Source: Gammaproteobacteria bacterium
GTDB lineage: Bacteria > Pseudomonadota > Gammaproteobacteria > Pseudomonadales > Pseudohongiellaceae
Assembly (NCBI GenBank): GCA_024644515.1
Contig: JAHEHN010000036.1
Coordinates: 1-34,826, forward strand
DNA: 34,826 nucleotides
Reading direction: 5' to 3'
Shown: piece by piece, positions 18,451-26,609 of the stretch
How the letters are laid out: the number at the start of each line of letters is the position of its first letter
How positions within the stretch are numbered: the first letter of the stretch is position 1
Notes under the pieces: generated by a model
Seen by the model: only the letters and a program-made list of their open reading frames with translations
Told to the model about the DNA's origin: nothing
The model's database searches: none
Program-made: the position numbers and the translations under genes

Positions 18451-19269
18451 ATGAAACAGCAGGGCATTATTTCCGATTTTCTCTACCAGGTCTTTGCATT
18501 GATCATTGCCGTGATCCTAGTCCATGCAGTTTATGTAGCAGTTATTCGGCCCAATGCGGATTTGCAAATGGAGCAGCAAGCCATAATGCAGGCTGCAGAC
18601 CCGGATTTTGTTTCCGAGCGTTCATTATATGTGGTGATGAAAGACTTCGAGCAGGAGACCTGTATCATCCTGATGCTCTGGGCCATGTCCATAATCGGTC
18701 TGAGGATTTACCGCAACAGGAAAGAAAACGAATTACTTAATCGTTCACTGCTCAATCTGTCAGAGGGAATGAGTATCTTACCCGAAGACGCGCGTGATTA
18801 TGCGCGGCCGGTACAGGCGCTCCCCGTAGAAGAAAGACAATACCTATTGCCTCGCGCTCTACTGGCGGCGTTGCAACGCTTTGGCTCTACCCGAAATATT
18901 CCCGATGTTGCTTCTGTCATCAAGGATACCTGTAACTCGGAAGCAGACCGTCTGGAAAGCGAACTGACCATCGTGCGCTATATCGCCTGGGCTATTCCTT
19001 CCATCGGCTTCCTGGGTACTGTGCGCGGTATCGGTGAAGCACTTGGTCAGGCGCACAAGGCAGCAAGCGGCGATATCGCCGGTGTTACCGCCAGCCTGGG
19101 TGTCGCCTTTAACTCCACCTTTATCGCTCTGGTGGTAAGTATTCTTATTATGTTTCTGCTATATCAGTTGCAGCTGATGCAGGATCGTCTGGTATTGGAC
19201 ACACAGAATTATTGTGATGATTACCTGATCAGACATCTTCAGGTTCCGGCAAAGGATGAACAGGCGTGA
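18451..19269 (+). CDS. MotA/TolQ/ExbB-family proton channel protein
   Basis: 272 residues. Membrane helices are predicted near 10-32, 70-87, 176-194 and 222-241. The C-terminal pair carries the family signature: AIPSIGFLGTVRGIGEALGQ (181-200), then GVTASLGVAFNSTFIALVVS (211-230). In TolQ, ExbB and MotA this region lines the ion path and faces the aspartate of the partner helix. TolR/ExbD/MotB-type partners are supplied here by the two VWA proteins downstream. The stop overlaps the GTG start of the Hsp70-like gene (GTGA). It is not Zorya ZorA, as it lacks the long cytoplasmic helical tail, nor classical TolQ, since no tolR, tolA, tolB or pal follows. Confidence 0.88.
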   Translation: MKQQGIISDFLYQVFALIIAVILVHAVYVAVIRPNADLQMEQQAIMQAADPDFVSERSLYVVMKDFEQETCIILMLWAMSIIGLRIYRNRKENELLNRSLLNLSEGMSILPEDARDYARPVQALPVEERQYLLPRALLAALQRFGSTRNIPDVASVIKDTCNSEADRLESELTIVRYIAWAIPSIGFLGTVRGIGEALGQAHKAASGDIAGVTASLGVAFNSTFIALVVSILIMFLLYQLQLMQDRLVLDTQNYCDDYLIRHLQVPAKDEQA

Positions 19270-20579
19270 GTGTGCACATCATTGAGCTGAAAGACCGCAA
19301 TATCTGCCTGCGTAACGAGGATGAAATTCTTATCCAGAGTCCCGGCTTTGCCAATATTGCCAACAAAAATCCGGTGTTCGGTGAAGATGCCCGAAAAACT
19401 GCCCGGCTTCATCCGCGCCATACGTTTTCCCAGTTCTGGTCTCAACTAAGCCTTGATCCCCTGGTAAATAGCAACAATCACTTTCGTCATCAGGCTGACC
19501 TGGCGTTTGCCCATTTGAAAGATATAGCGCGCCAGCATGACCTGAAAGATGAAGTTATTTTTGCGGTTCCCAGTAACTACAACCGCAATCAGCTTTCCAT
19601 CTTGCTTGGCCTGGTTCAATCCTGCGAATTCGATGCCGTCGGCCTTGTAGATATGCCACTGTTAATGGCGGGTAATACCGACAATCCCGCTATGACTGTT
19701 TATCTCGATATCCAGTTACATCAGACTGTGCTGACCACCTTTTCCTTTAAGGACAACAAACCTGCACGGGACAAAGTGATTCAGATTCCAGGAACAGGCC
19801 TGATTGCACTCCATGATAGCTGGGTCAACATGGTGACCGATGAGTTTATCAAGCAAAGCCGCTTTGACCCTCATCACAATGCGGAGACCGAGCAGTATGT
19901 ATATAACCAGCTTGAAGACTGGCTGGGACGCTCACTGCAAGATAATGAAATACTAATGGAAATTAACAACAAGGGCTCTGTTTACCAGGCAAAAATTAAC
20001 CGTGGCCATTTTGAACAAAGAGTACGGAATATATTTGCTCGCATTAATTCCGAGCTGGAAGCCATTGCCGGAAATAATTATGACCTGCATTTACCGGAGT
20101 CTGATGCCAGCTTGCCGGGCGTGTCCCTGTATCTAAAAAATATTACTGCGGTCAGGGAAGCCATGCTAATTGAAAACTGCCTGACTCACCTTGATCATAT
20201 CAAGGGAGATGCTGGCTCTTTGAGTTTTACCGCAAGCCTGCCCCAGAGCAAACAGCAAGGTACTCGAGCGAAAAAAGAACAATCCGACACTCGGCCTTCT
20301 CATATCCTGGTTAATCATCGCGCCTATTCACTCCCTGTATCTATTCAATACGGACCGAACAGCGATGAAGAAAATAATAACGCCATTTACCTGGAAGCAG
20401 GTGAAAATGGAGTTCTCACATTTTCCGTTACCAAGGAGTCTGTGCAGCTCGAAAATAGTGGTTCAGGCGCTATACAAATTAACGGCTCCAGCGCTGCTTC
20501 ATCTTCGGCTCTCAAGCTCGGCGATGTCATTAATTTACCTGGCGCAAGCACGCCGCTCCAGCTCATTCAGGTCGAATAA
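19266..20579 (+). CDS. Degenerate Hsp70/actin-like protein with a C-terminal FHA-like domain
   Basis: 437 residues, no signal peptide or membrane helix, GTG start overlapping the channel gene by 4 bases. Residues 1-330 follow the order of an Hsp70/actin-like ATPase: a first strand pair (VHIIELKDRNICL), EVIFAVPSNYNRNQLSILLG (96-115) matching the VPAYFND region of DnaK, VGLVDMPLLMAG (125-136) matching INEPTAAALAYG, and VYLDIQLHQTVL (145-156) at the second phosphate loop. The glycines of both phosphate loops are missing, so ATP binding is doubtful. Residues about 346-437 look like an FHA-type beta sandwich (SGSGAIQINGS, then LKLGDVINL) without a clear phosphopeptide Ser-His pair. Probably the cytoplasmic component of the cluster. 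Confidence 0.72.
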   Translation: MSVHIIELKDRNICLRNEDEILIQSPGFANIANKNPVFGEDARKTARLHPRHTFSQFWSQLSLDPLVNSNNHFRHQADLAFAHLKDIARQHDLKDEVIFAVPSNYNRNQLSILLGLVQSCEFDAVGLVDMPLLMAGNTDNPAMTVYLDIQLHQTVLTTFSFKDNKPARDKVIQIPGTGLIALHDSWVNMVTDEFIKQSRFDPHHNAETEQYVYNQLEDWLGRSLQDNEILMEINNKGSVYQAKINRGHFEQRVRNIFARINSELEAIAGNNYDLHLPESDASLPGVSLYLKNITAVREAMLIENCLTHLDHIKGDAGSLSFTASLPQSKQQGTRAKKEQSDTRPSHILVNHRAYSLPVSIQYGPNSDEENNNAIYLEAGENGVLTFSVTKESVQLENSGSGAIQINGSSAASSSALKLGDVINLPGASTPLQLIQVE

Positions 20580-20582
20580 GCC

Positions 20583-21710
20583 ATGGCACAGGACAGAGCC
20601 GCAAAACGTGAATTCAATCCTATCAGCCTGTCTTTTCTGGATGTCATGTCCTGTGGCTTTGGCGCAGTAGTACTTATTTTTCTTATTCTGGATCACTCGT
20701 CCACAGTGCAGAATGATGCAAATAATCCCGATCTTGCCGCCGAGATCAATCTGCTTAATGAAGAAATTAACGAAGGCCAGGAAAATCTGGTCAGGGTACG
20801 TAATACTATTTCAGAAGTAGATTTTCAGATGGTGGAGGCTCAGGGGCTGGCCCGTTCAATCCAGGAGGAAATTGATACCTTTCTTGAAGAACTGGCTCAA
20901 CTTGAAAACACCACACTGGCTAAAAAGGAAAGTGTTGAAAAATTAAAGTCTGATATCCAGACCCTCGAGGAAGAACTCGAAAGACTGAGGGCGGCACAGG
21001 ATTCTTTCAGCGGAAATTTTATCAGGCCTTATGTGGGTGATGGTAACCGCCAATATCTCACCGGCCTGATTCTGGGCGGCAGTCGCATTCTGGTGTTGGT
21101 AGACACATCCGCCAGTATGCTGGATAACACCATTGTTAATATTATTCGACGTCGAAATATGTCAGTTGAAACAAGGATTGCTTCAGACAAATGGGTTGGC
21201 GTGCGCAAGGTCGTTGACTGGCTTACTACCCAGCTACCACCACCGAGCCAGTATCAGATTTATACTTTTAATGAACAAGTTCAGCCCTTAATACCCGGCA
21301 CTAACGGCAACTGGTTGGAAGTGGCTGATGAAGCCCAGCTTTCAGATGCTGTTTCAAGAATTAATCAAATTATTCCAGAGAACGGCACTAACCTGGAAAA
21401 CGTATTTCAGGCTGTTGCCGCCATGAATCCCTTACCTGACAATATTTATCTGATTACCGATGGTCTGCCGACACTGGGTAGCAGGGAAGGTGGACTTTTT
21501 AGTCGCCGACCTGATGGCAACCAGAACACGGTATCGGGCAGGGAGCGAGAAGAGCTTTTTCGTAGTGCCGTGGGGAGATTACCCCCCGGAATTCCGGTCA
21601 ATATAGTACTGGCACCTCTGGAAGGTGATCCCATGGCCGCATCACTTTACTGGAAACTTGCGGTTTCAACCGGCGGCTCTTTTTTAAGCCCTTCCAGTGA
21701 CTGGCCATAA
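20583..21710 (+). CDS. Membrane-anchored VWA protein with a MotB/ExbD-like N-terminus (paralogue 1)
   Basis: 375 residues. A short cytoplasmic N-terminus is followed by one membrane segment, LSFLDVMSCGFGAVVLIFLI (15-34-ish), with an aspartate at residue 20 at its start. This resembles the membrane helix of TolR, ExbD and MotB, where one Asp carries the proton. Residues 50-140 are a coiled coil. The periplasmic VWA domain (about 167-372) has a complete MIDAS: DTSAS (174-178), Thr in NGTNL (about 269) and Asp in ITDG (293). The gene starts 3 bases after the Hsp70-like stop. I infer it is a stator partner of the TolQ-like channel with a metal-dependent binding head. Confidence 0.87.
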   Translation: MAQDRAAKREFNPISLSFLDVMSCGFGAVVLIFLILDHSSTVQNDANNPDLAAEINLLNEEINEGQENLVRVRNTISEVDFQMVEAQGLARSIQEEIDTFLEELAQLENTTLAKKESVEKLKSDIQTLEEELERLRAAQDSFSGNFIRPYVGDGNRQYLTGLILGGSRILVLVDTSASMLDNTIVNIIRRRNMSVETRIASDKWVGVRKVVDWLTTQLPPPSQYQIYTFNEQVQPLIPGTNGNWLEVADEAQLSDAVSRINQIIPENGTNLENVFQAVAAMNPLPDNIYLITDGLPTLGSREGGLFSRRPDGNQNTVSGREREELFRSAVGRLPPGIPVNIVLAPLEGDPMAASLYWKLAVSTGGSFLSPSSDWP

Positions 21711-21800
21711 AAGTAACGCATTGATTATATGAATAAGCGCATAAATGAACTTTAGTCAGGTAAACACAAGCAAGGCAAACAAGGGTAGCAAGGATTAATT

Positions 21801-22802
21801 GTGGCAAGACGAACTTCAGAAACATTTAATGTCTCCTTCCTGGATGTCATGTCTTGTGGCTTTGGTGCGATCATTCTGCTGATCATGATTACCAAGTCAT
21901 CTACCCCCACAACGCTTGAAATATCAGATACACCAGTTGAAGGCAGCGTACTTGAATTGCAACGTCAGCTATTCGAGATTCGCGGAGAAACCAATATTCT
22001 CAACCGTGAACTTAATGCCAAGCATGAACAAATCTCCCAATATGACGACAGGATTGCCCGCCTGCGCCGGGAGCTATCCATCCTGAATGGCGAGTTCAAT
22101 ACAACCAGCCAGCAATCCTCCGAGGACGATATCCTGCAAGGTGAAATGGCACTGGCGCGCCAGCAACTTACGGATGAAATGCGACGTCTGCAAAATAATA
22201 TGGACCAGCTACAGCTCAACGAATCGGTGGGTGGAGTGCCTGTAGACAGTGAATACATTATCTTTCTTATCGACACTTCCGGCAGTATGTTCAACTACAG
22301 CTGGTCGCGCATGCTGGAAGTGATGGTAGACACCCTGGACATCTACCCGGAAGTGAAAGGCATCCAGGTAATGAATGATATGGGAGAATACCTGTTTTCC
22401 AGCTTTCGTGGTGACTGGATTCCGGATACTCCGGCGCGCCGGCAAGCTATTCTGCAGCGCCTGCGCACCTGGAATCCTTTTAGTAATTCCAGCCCGGTTG
22501 AAGGAATAACCACGGCAATTCGTAACTTCTACGACCCGGGCAAAAAAATCAGTCTTTACGTCCTTGGTGATGAATTTCCACCCGGGAGCGGCTCAATCCG
22601 AAATGTGATCGAGACCGTAGATCGAATCAACGTGGAGGACAGCGAAGGAAATCGCCTGGTAAGAATCCATGGCATTGGCTTTCCCGTATATTTTTCACAG
22701 CCGGACCGTTACCAGTCTACCGGCATACGTTTTGCCACCCTGATGCGTGAATTGGCGCGCAAAAACGGCGGTACTTTTGTTGGTCTTAATGATTTTTACT
22801 AG
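21801..22802 (+). CDS. Membrane-anchored VWA protein with a MotB/ExbD-like N-terminus (paralogue 2)
   Basis: 333 residues. GTG start preceded by AAGGA seven bases upstream. The same motif SFLDVMSCGFGA (12-23) opens its single membrane segment, with Asp at 15. A coiled coil (about 47-140) leads to a VWA domain (about 150-330) with MIDAS motif DTSGS (158-162) and Asp257 in LGDEF; the MIDAS Thr position appears to be Ser (about 231, SPVEG). It shares the architecture of the preceding gene but differs clearly in the VWA part, so the two may form a heterodimer. It lies 90 bases downstream, still co-directional. Confidence 0.86.
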   Translation: MARRTSETFNVSFLDVMSCGFGAIILLIMITKSSTPTTLEISDTPVEGSVLELQRQLFEIRGETNILNRELNAKHEQISQYDDRIARLRRELSILNGEFNTTSQQSSEDDILQGEMALARQQLTDEMRRLQNNMDQLQLNESVGGVPVDSEYIIFLIDTSGSMFNYSWSRMLEVMVDTLDIYPEVKGIQVMNDMGEYLFSSFRGDWIPDTPARRQAILQRLRTWNPFSNSSPVEGITTAIRNFYDPGKKISLYVLGDEFPPGSGSIRNVIETVDRINVEDSEGNRLVRIHGIGFPVYFSQPDRYQSTGIRFATLMRELARKNGGTFVGLNDFY

Positions 22803-22900
22803 GAAATCATCAATGAACACGGCATATTGATGTAAACAGAAACTGGAGTAAACTATGTAGCCCCCGGGCCAAATCCCTTGATACCCGCGGGCAGTAGCAG

Positions 22901-23581
22901 ATGATGAAAATGATTCAATTAATAACAGGAAAAGTATCCCAGATTCCAAAAGTTGGAAAGCTGACTGCTATCAAGTACAGCCTGGCGAGCATAATAGTGT
23001 TGCTGACAGCCTGTTCTGCGGCAACAATTAATATTGAGGGCACCTTCCCTGCGCCTCTGGTGCAAAAGTTGCCGCTCACTGTAGGCGTTTACTACGATGA
23101 AGCCTTCATCAATCACAGCTTCATTGAGATAAATGATAATACCGGTGATGACCAGTACATCATTAATTCCGGAGCTTCACAGCTTGAACTTTTTAATACC
23201 ATGCTGCCGGCTGTATTTGAACAGGTCGTGCAGCTGGACAGTCTGGAAAGCCCCTCGGGTATGAGTGACATTGATGCGGTGTTTGTTCCCGCCATCGAGG
23301 AGTTTCAGGTTGGCCTGCCCCAGAAAACCCGTCTAAATGTTTACGAAATCTGGGTCAAATATAATATGAGACTGGCCCAGTCCAATGGCGACTATATTGC
23401 TGACTGGGTGATGACGGCATATGGCAAATCACCCGAGGAAACATTTCAATCGGTGGACGCGGGTGTAAACGATGCTGCCAATGTAGCCCTGAGAGACCTG
23501 GCGGCAAGTTTTACCCTGGGTTTCAGTAATATTCCTGAAATTAATGAGTGGCTTCGTTCTCAAAATATTATGCAAGAGTAA
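22901..23581 (+). CDS. Envelope lipoprotein of unknown function
   Basis: 226 residues. The N-terminus has a long basic region and a hydrophobic stretch ending in lipobox LLTAC (Cys38), with Ser at +2. Alternative ATGs one and three codons downstream hardly shorten it. The mature part is a mixed alpha/beta protein: LTVGVYYDEAFINHSFIEIN, then a helix (LELFNTMLPAVFEQV), VFVPAIEEFQVGLPQ, VYEIWVKYNMRLAQSNGDYI and a C-terminal helix (DAANVALRDLAASFTLGF). This order recalls small periplasmic lipoprotein folds such as YajG-like proteins, but I cannot assign it. It lies 98 bases after the second VWA gene. Confidence 0.82.
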   Translation: MMKMIQLITGKVSQIPKVGKLTAIKYSLASIIVLLTACSAATINIEGTFPAPLVQKLPLTVGVYYDEAFINHSFIEINDNTGDDQYIINSGASQLELFNTMLPAVFEQVVQLDSLESPSGMSDIDAVFVPAIEEFQVGLPQKTRLNVYEIWVKYNMRLAQSNGDYIADWVMTAYGKSPEETFQSVDAGVNDAANVALRDLAASFTLGFSNIPEINEWLRSQNIMQE

Positions 23582-23615
23582 AGATAGAAACATAGATAGA
23601 TAGATTGGTATTAAA

Positions 23616-23645
23616 TTGAATAAAAAATTGTGAACACAATAAAGT
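23616..23645 (+). promoter_or_regulatory. Predicted promoter with an internal palindrome
   Basis: TTGAAT (23616-23621) and TAAAGT (23640-23645) are separated by 18 bases. The spacer almost exactly contains the perfect palindrome ATTGTG-AA-CACAAT (23627-23640), a usual operator position. A start from here would fit the ATG at 23691. Confidence 0.4.
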
Positions 23646-23690
23646 AATAGCTAGTAATTGATGGGTAAAACCATATCCAGAGACTCCAAG

Positions 23691-24377
23691 ATGAAACAGC
23701 TTACATTGTTCAACCCCGGTACATTTCCTGTTACGGCTTTTGTCTTACCGTTCCTGCTTTTTCTTTGTAGTTGCACCACAACTGAAATTGATGAATTCCG
23801 GCAAAGCTCTACTTCGATTAACAATGCCGATGAAACCATTGTTATTCTTGGCAGGCGTCAAAATAATAATTATGAAACCGAACAAAGTTTTGTCGGCTGT
23901 GTTGCCGATGTGGTCTCTCGCGGTGACAATTCAATTACCGTTGTTGATGAACAGGAATTCCTCGATGCCATGTTTCCATTTTTTGAGCCGCGCACTGCAC
24001 CCATGCGTACCGGTCATCTGGAACAGCTGATGTCCATGGATGTCGCCGCAGAAAGACTCGACGAATTTGGCATTGAATATATTGTCTGGCTGGATGGTAT
24101 TACAGAACGCTCAGAACAGTCCGGTTCTATCTCCTGCACCATTGGCCCGGGTGGTGGTGGCTGTTTTGGTTTTGGTACCTGGCAGGATGATTCCAACTTT
24201 GAAGCAGAAATCTGGCACCTGGATAGCCAAAGCAGTGTTGGCTCAATCAGCACGGATGCAAACGGGCAATCCTATATGCCGGCGGTTGTCATACCCATCC
24301 CGTTAATAGCAAGGGTTGAAGCCAATGCCTGTAATGGTCTGGGTAATCAGCTAAAACAATTTATCAATGGGACTTGA
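23691..24377 (+). CDS. Envelope lipoprotein of unknown function
   Basis: 228 residues from the ATG at 23691, chosen because it gives a normal signal peptide with Cys28 in FLCSC and leaves a leader after the predicted promoter. In-frame TTG 23658 and ATG 23661 would place the lipid Cys ten or eleven residues deeper. After lipidation (Thr at +2), the mature part holds ETIVILGRRQNNNYE, VGCVADVVSRGDNSITVVDE and EQEFLDAMFPFFEPRTAP. A region with IVWLDGITER and a Gly-rich CTIGPGGGGCFGFG containing paired cysteines follows. The pattern resembles proteins that build an amyloid- or CsgG-like alpha/beta lipoprotein, but no family is certain. It may have its own promoter within the cluster. Confidence 0.78.
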   Translation: MKQLTLFNPGTFPVTAFVLPFLLFLCSCTTTEIDEFRQSSTSINNADETIVILGRRQNNNYETEQSFVGCVADVVSRGDNSITVVDEQEFLDAMFPFFEPRTAPMRTGHLEQLMSMDVAAERLDEFGIEYIVWLDGITERSEQSGSISCTIGPGGGGCFGFGTWQDDSNFEAEIWHLDSQSSVGSISTDANGQSYMPAVVIPIPLIARVEANACNGLGNQLKQFINGT

Positions 24378-24436
24378 GCCTGCTTGCACGCAAAACGGTC
24401 ATCATTGATTAAGCTCTTTATCGTTAGAATGTAATT

Positions 24437-25873
24437 ATGGAAAGCTTATATAAATCAAGCAATCTCTTGCGCTCCGTGCTGGTAATAGCAATAGCTTTTG
24501 TTCTCTCTGCCTGTGCAGGTAATCCCACAGGCGGCGCTAATTTTGTGCTGATGAGTGAATCTGCCGAACTTGAAAAAGGGCGGGAGCTGCACGCGGAGAT
24601 GCTCCAGCAAAACCCCATATATCAGGACCCCGAACTACAGGCTTACGTGGAAAAAGTCGGGCAAAAAATGGCCGCCGTTTCACACCGGCCAGAACTCGAT
24701 TATGTCTTTACCATTATTGACAGTCCTGACATCAATGCTTTTGCCCTGCCAGGCGGTTTTGTTTACGTGAACCGTGGCTTGCTCACCTACCTGAATTCCG
24801 AAGCACAATTGGCTGCTGTGCTTGGCCATGAAATAGGTCATGTCACAGCTCGACATGCGGTGCGCCAACAGACCGCCGCCCGGTCAGCCAATGCGGCCTC
24901 TATCGCGCTCATCTTCGCTACCGGGGTTGATCTGCGAGAAACTACCAGTCTCATCAGCGGCGCATTAATCAGCGGCTATGGACGTGATATGGAACTCGAA
25001 GCGGATAGTCTCGGTGCCGAATATCTTTCCAAAGCCGGCTATGACCCTCTGGCCATGGTGCAGGTGATTGAAGTACTCAAGAACCATGAGGACTTCACCA
25101 AGCGAACATCCAACCGAACAGCGATAAGCTACCATGGACTGTTTGCTTCTCATCCACGCAACGATACGCGTCTTCAGGAAGTTGTTGGCAAGGCCGCTGA
25201 GCTATCAGACCGGCAGGCAAGCGAGGAAGATCCGGTGGTTTTCCGTGAGCAAATTACGGGTTTGATTGTTGGCCCCAGCCCGCAAAATGTCGCTGGTGGG
25301 GATCAGCGAAATCGTTATTATCAATCCCTTTTCAACTATACCCTGCTGCTGCCTGAAGGCTGGTCGAAACAGGAAACAACTACCACCATGACCAGTGCCA
25401 GTGTTGATGGTAGCAGCATGATTAAAGTGGAGGCACAGCGATTGCAGCAGTCAAAGGAGCCGCGCTTGTTCATTCGCGAAAATCTGGGGATAGAAAACCT
25501 GCAGCAGTCTGAGCCTCTTTCTCAATTTGGCTTAAGCGGATTTACCGGTATCAACCCCGAAAGCAGCGAACGCGTTGCTGTACTTTACTATGGCCCGCGC
25601 GCCTTCATATTGACAGCAAAAGCCGGAGAAGGAATCAGTGATGAGCTGTTAATGGAGTCGGTTCGAAGTTTCCGGCCAATTGCTCGTAATGAGACCCTGT
25701 TTGCCAATCCGGTACAGATTAGCTACATCCAGGCCGATGGCAAAATCACTTACGCAGACCTGGCGCGACAGACACGTCTCCCTGAACATCAGGAAGACAT
25801 GTTGCGGTTATTGAACGGTGACTATCCCTTTGGTGAACCTGCTGCTGGTCAGTGGGTGAAGGTAGCCAACTAG
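24437..25873 (+). CDS. M48-family metalloprotease lipoprotein (BepA/LoiP-like)
   Basis: 478 residues. Lipobox LSAC gives Cys26, Ala at +2. The M48 peptidase domain (about 45-255) contains the zinc motif HEIGH (131-135) in LGHEIGHVTARHAV, the downstream metal-ligand motif ELEAD (186-190), and SHPRNDTRL (238-246). Related proteases such as BepA and LoiP work in the periplasm on outer-membrane protein quality control. The C-terminal 200 residues lack clear TPRs (BepA has them) and appear to be a beta-rich domain of unknown role with LYYGPRAFILTAKAGEG. It is followed by a strong terminator and may be an independent gene after the envelope cluster. Confidence 0.92.
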   Translation: MESLYKSSNLLRSVLVIAIAFVLSACAGNPTGGANFVLMSESAELEKGRELHAEMLQQNPIYQDPELQAYVEKVGQKMAAVSHRPELDYVFTIIDSPDINAFALPGGFVYVNRGLLTYLNSEAQLAAVLGHEIGHVTARHAVRQQTAARSANAASIALIFATGVDLRETTSLISGALISGYGRDMELEADSLGAEYLSKAGYDPLAMVQVIEVLKNHEDFTKRTSNRTAISYHGLFASHPRNDTRLQEVVGKAAELSDRQASEEDPVVFREQITGLIVGPSPQNVAGGDQRNRYYQSLFNYTLLLPEGWSKQETTTTMTSASVDGSSMIKVEAQRLQQSKEPRLFIRENLGIENLQQSEPLSQFGLSGFTGINPESSERVAVLYYGPRAFILTAKAGEGISDELLMESVRSFRPIARNETLFANPVQISYIQADGKITYADLARQTRLPEHQEDMLRLLNGDYPFGEPAAGQWVKVAN

Positions 25874-25950
25874 CCTGTCAACGCTTCAGAGCGTCAACGT
25901 CTGATTCTCGAGTTACCAGATCCAGCAAGTCCATGTGGAAAGCAAAAAAA

Positions 25951-25977
25951 AGCGCTCTAAAAATTTATGAGAGCGCT
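25951..25977 (+). terminator. Rho-independent terminator, possibly bidirectional
   Basis: AGCGCTCT (25951-25958) and AGAGCGCT (25970-25977) form an 8-bp stem with an 11-base A/T-rich loop, followed by CTTTAATTATTATT. An A run before the stem would act as the T run on the other strand. It lies between the convergent protease and cytochrome genes. Confidence 0.85.
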
Positions 25978-26040
25978 CTTTAATTATTATTGCTTATGAC
26001 TTGAGCTGAATATTCATGCTTCAACGTTCAGCGAAGCAGA

Positions 26041-26592
26041 TTATTTTCTTTCAAACAGGTGGTACAGGTAGTCATAATCAGGGGCATGCATAATACCCAC
26101 GGTGGGAACGCCAGGCTTGAAAGCATTGTGGCAACCCTCGCAACTGGCAACAAGAACGTCCCCTGTGCTCGCCAGCAAGGCTTTATCTTTGTTCTTGGCG
26201 GCATCCAGAGCCAGCATGGCAGCATTGGTCATAGTGCGTGAATAGCTTACCCAGGAATCGGTTTCAGCCCAGGTATTATCCATACTTCCCGCCCCGCCCA
26301 GAGTAATTAGCGGGCCTGAGCCGGCGAGCTGGATGGCATAATATTCAATGGTACGCCATTCATCGTCGGAAATTTCCCGTTCCAATGCCGCATAATCCCA
26401 GATGTAATGCGCTGAGTGATCAATCAGTGTCACCATCAGGGCATTGATACTCACGGGTACGGGAATATCACTTTCATCAGGGTGTGCTGTAAGAGAGGCA
26501 GAATAGGAAATACTCACAGCAATCCCTGTCAAAAAAAGCGCAATGAATTTTCTCAGGTCATTTGTAAATGTTAAATTAAAATAAGCGTTCAT
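26041..26592 (-). CDS. Small c-type cytochrome with a C-terminal haem site
   Basis: 183 residues from the ATG at 26592, chosen because AGGGGGA precedes it by about eight bases; a longer frame to 26622 would include that ribosome site. An N-terminal hydrophobic segment (about 14-34) is a signal peptide, with a likely cut near LTAHP. The single haem motif CEGCH (151-155) lies close to the C-terminus, and the rest is mainly helical. This order resembles class II cytochromes (cytochrome c' type, four-helix bundle, CxxCH near the end) more than class I. It could be a periplasmic electron carrier or gas sensor. No redox partner is adjacent. Confidence 0.82.
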   Translation of the reverse strand: MNAYFNLTFTNDLRKFIALFLTGIAVSISYSASLTAHPDESDIPVPVSINALMVTLIDHSAHYIWDYAALEREISDDEWRTIEYYAIQLAGSGPLITLGGAGSMDNTWAETDSWVSYSRTMTNAAMLALDAAKNKDKALLASTGDVLVASCEGCHNAFKPGVPTVGIMHAPDYDYLYHLFERK

Positions 26593-26609
26593 TGTTAAGG
26601 TCCCCCTGT

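Noticed and set aside
18451-22802. Zorya-type defence system (ZorA/ZorB plus ATPases)
   Set aside because: The TolQ-like protein has no long cytoplasmic tail, the partners carry VWA rather than an OmpA-like peptidoglycan domain, and no helicase or nuclease gene is present.
18451-22802. Tol-Pal or Exb-Ton system
   Set aside because: No TolA, TolB, Pal or TonB protein is encoded nearby, and the single-pass partners are VWA proteins.
23590-23606. ATAGATAGATAGAT microsatellite as a phase-variation tract
   Set aside because: Only about three units, in a non-coding stretch upstream of the predicted promoter, too short to argue for variation.
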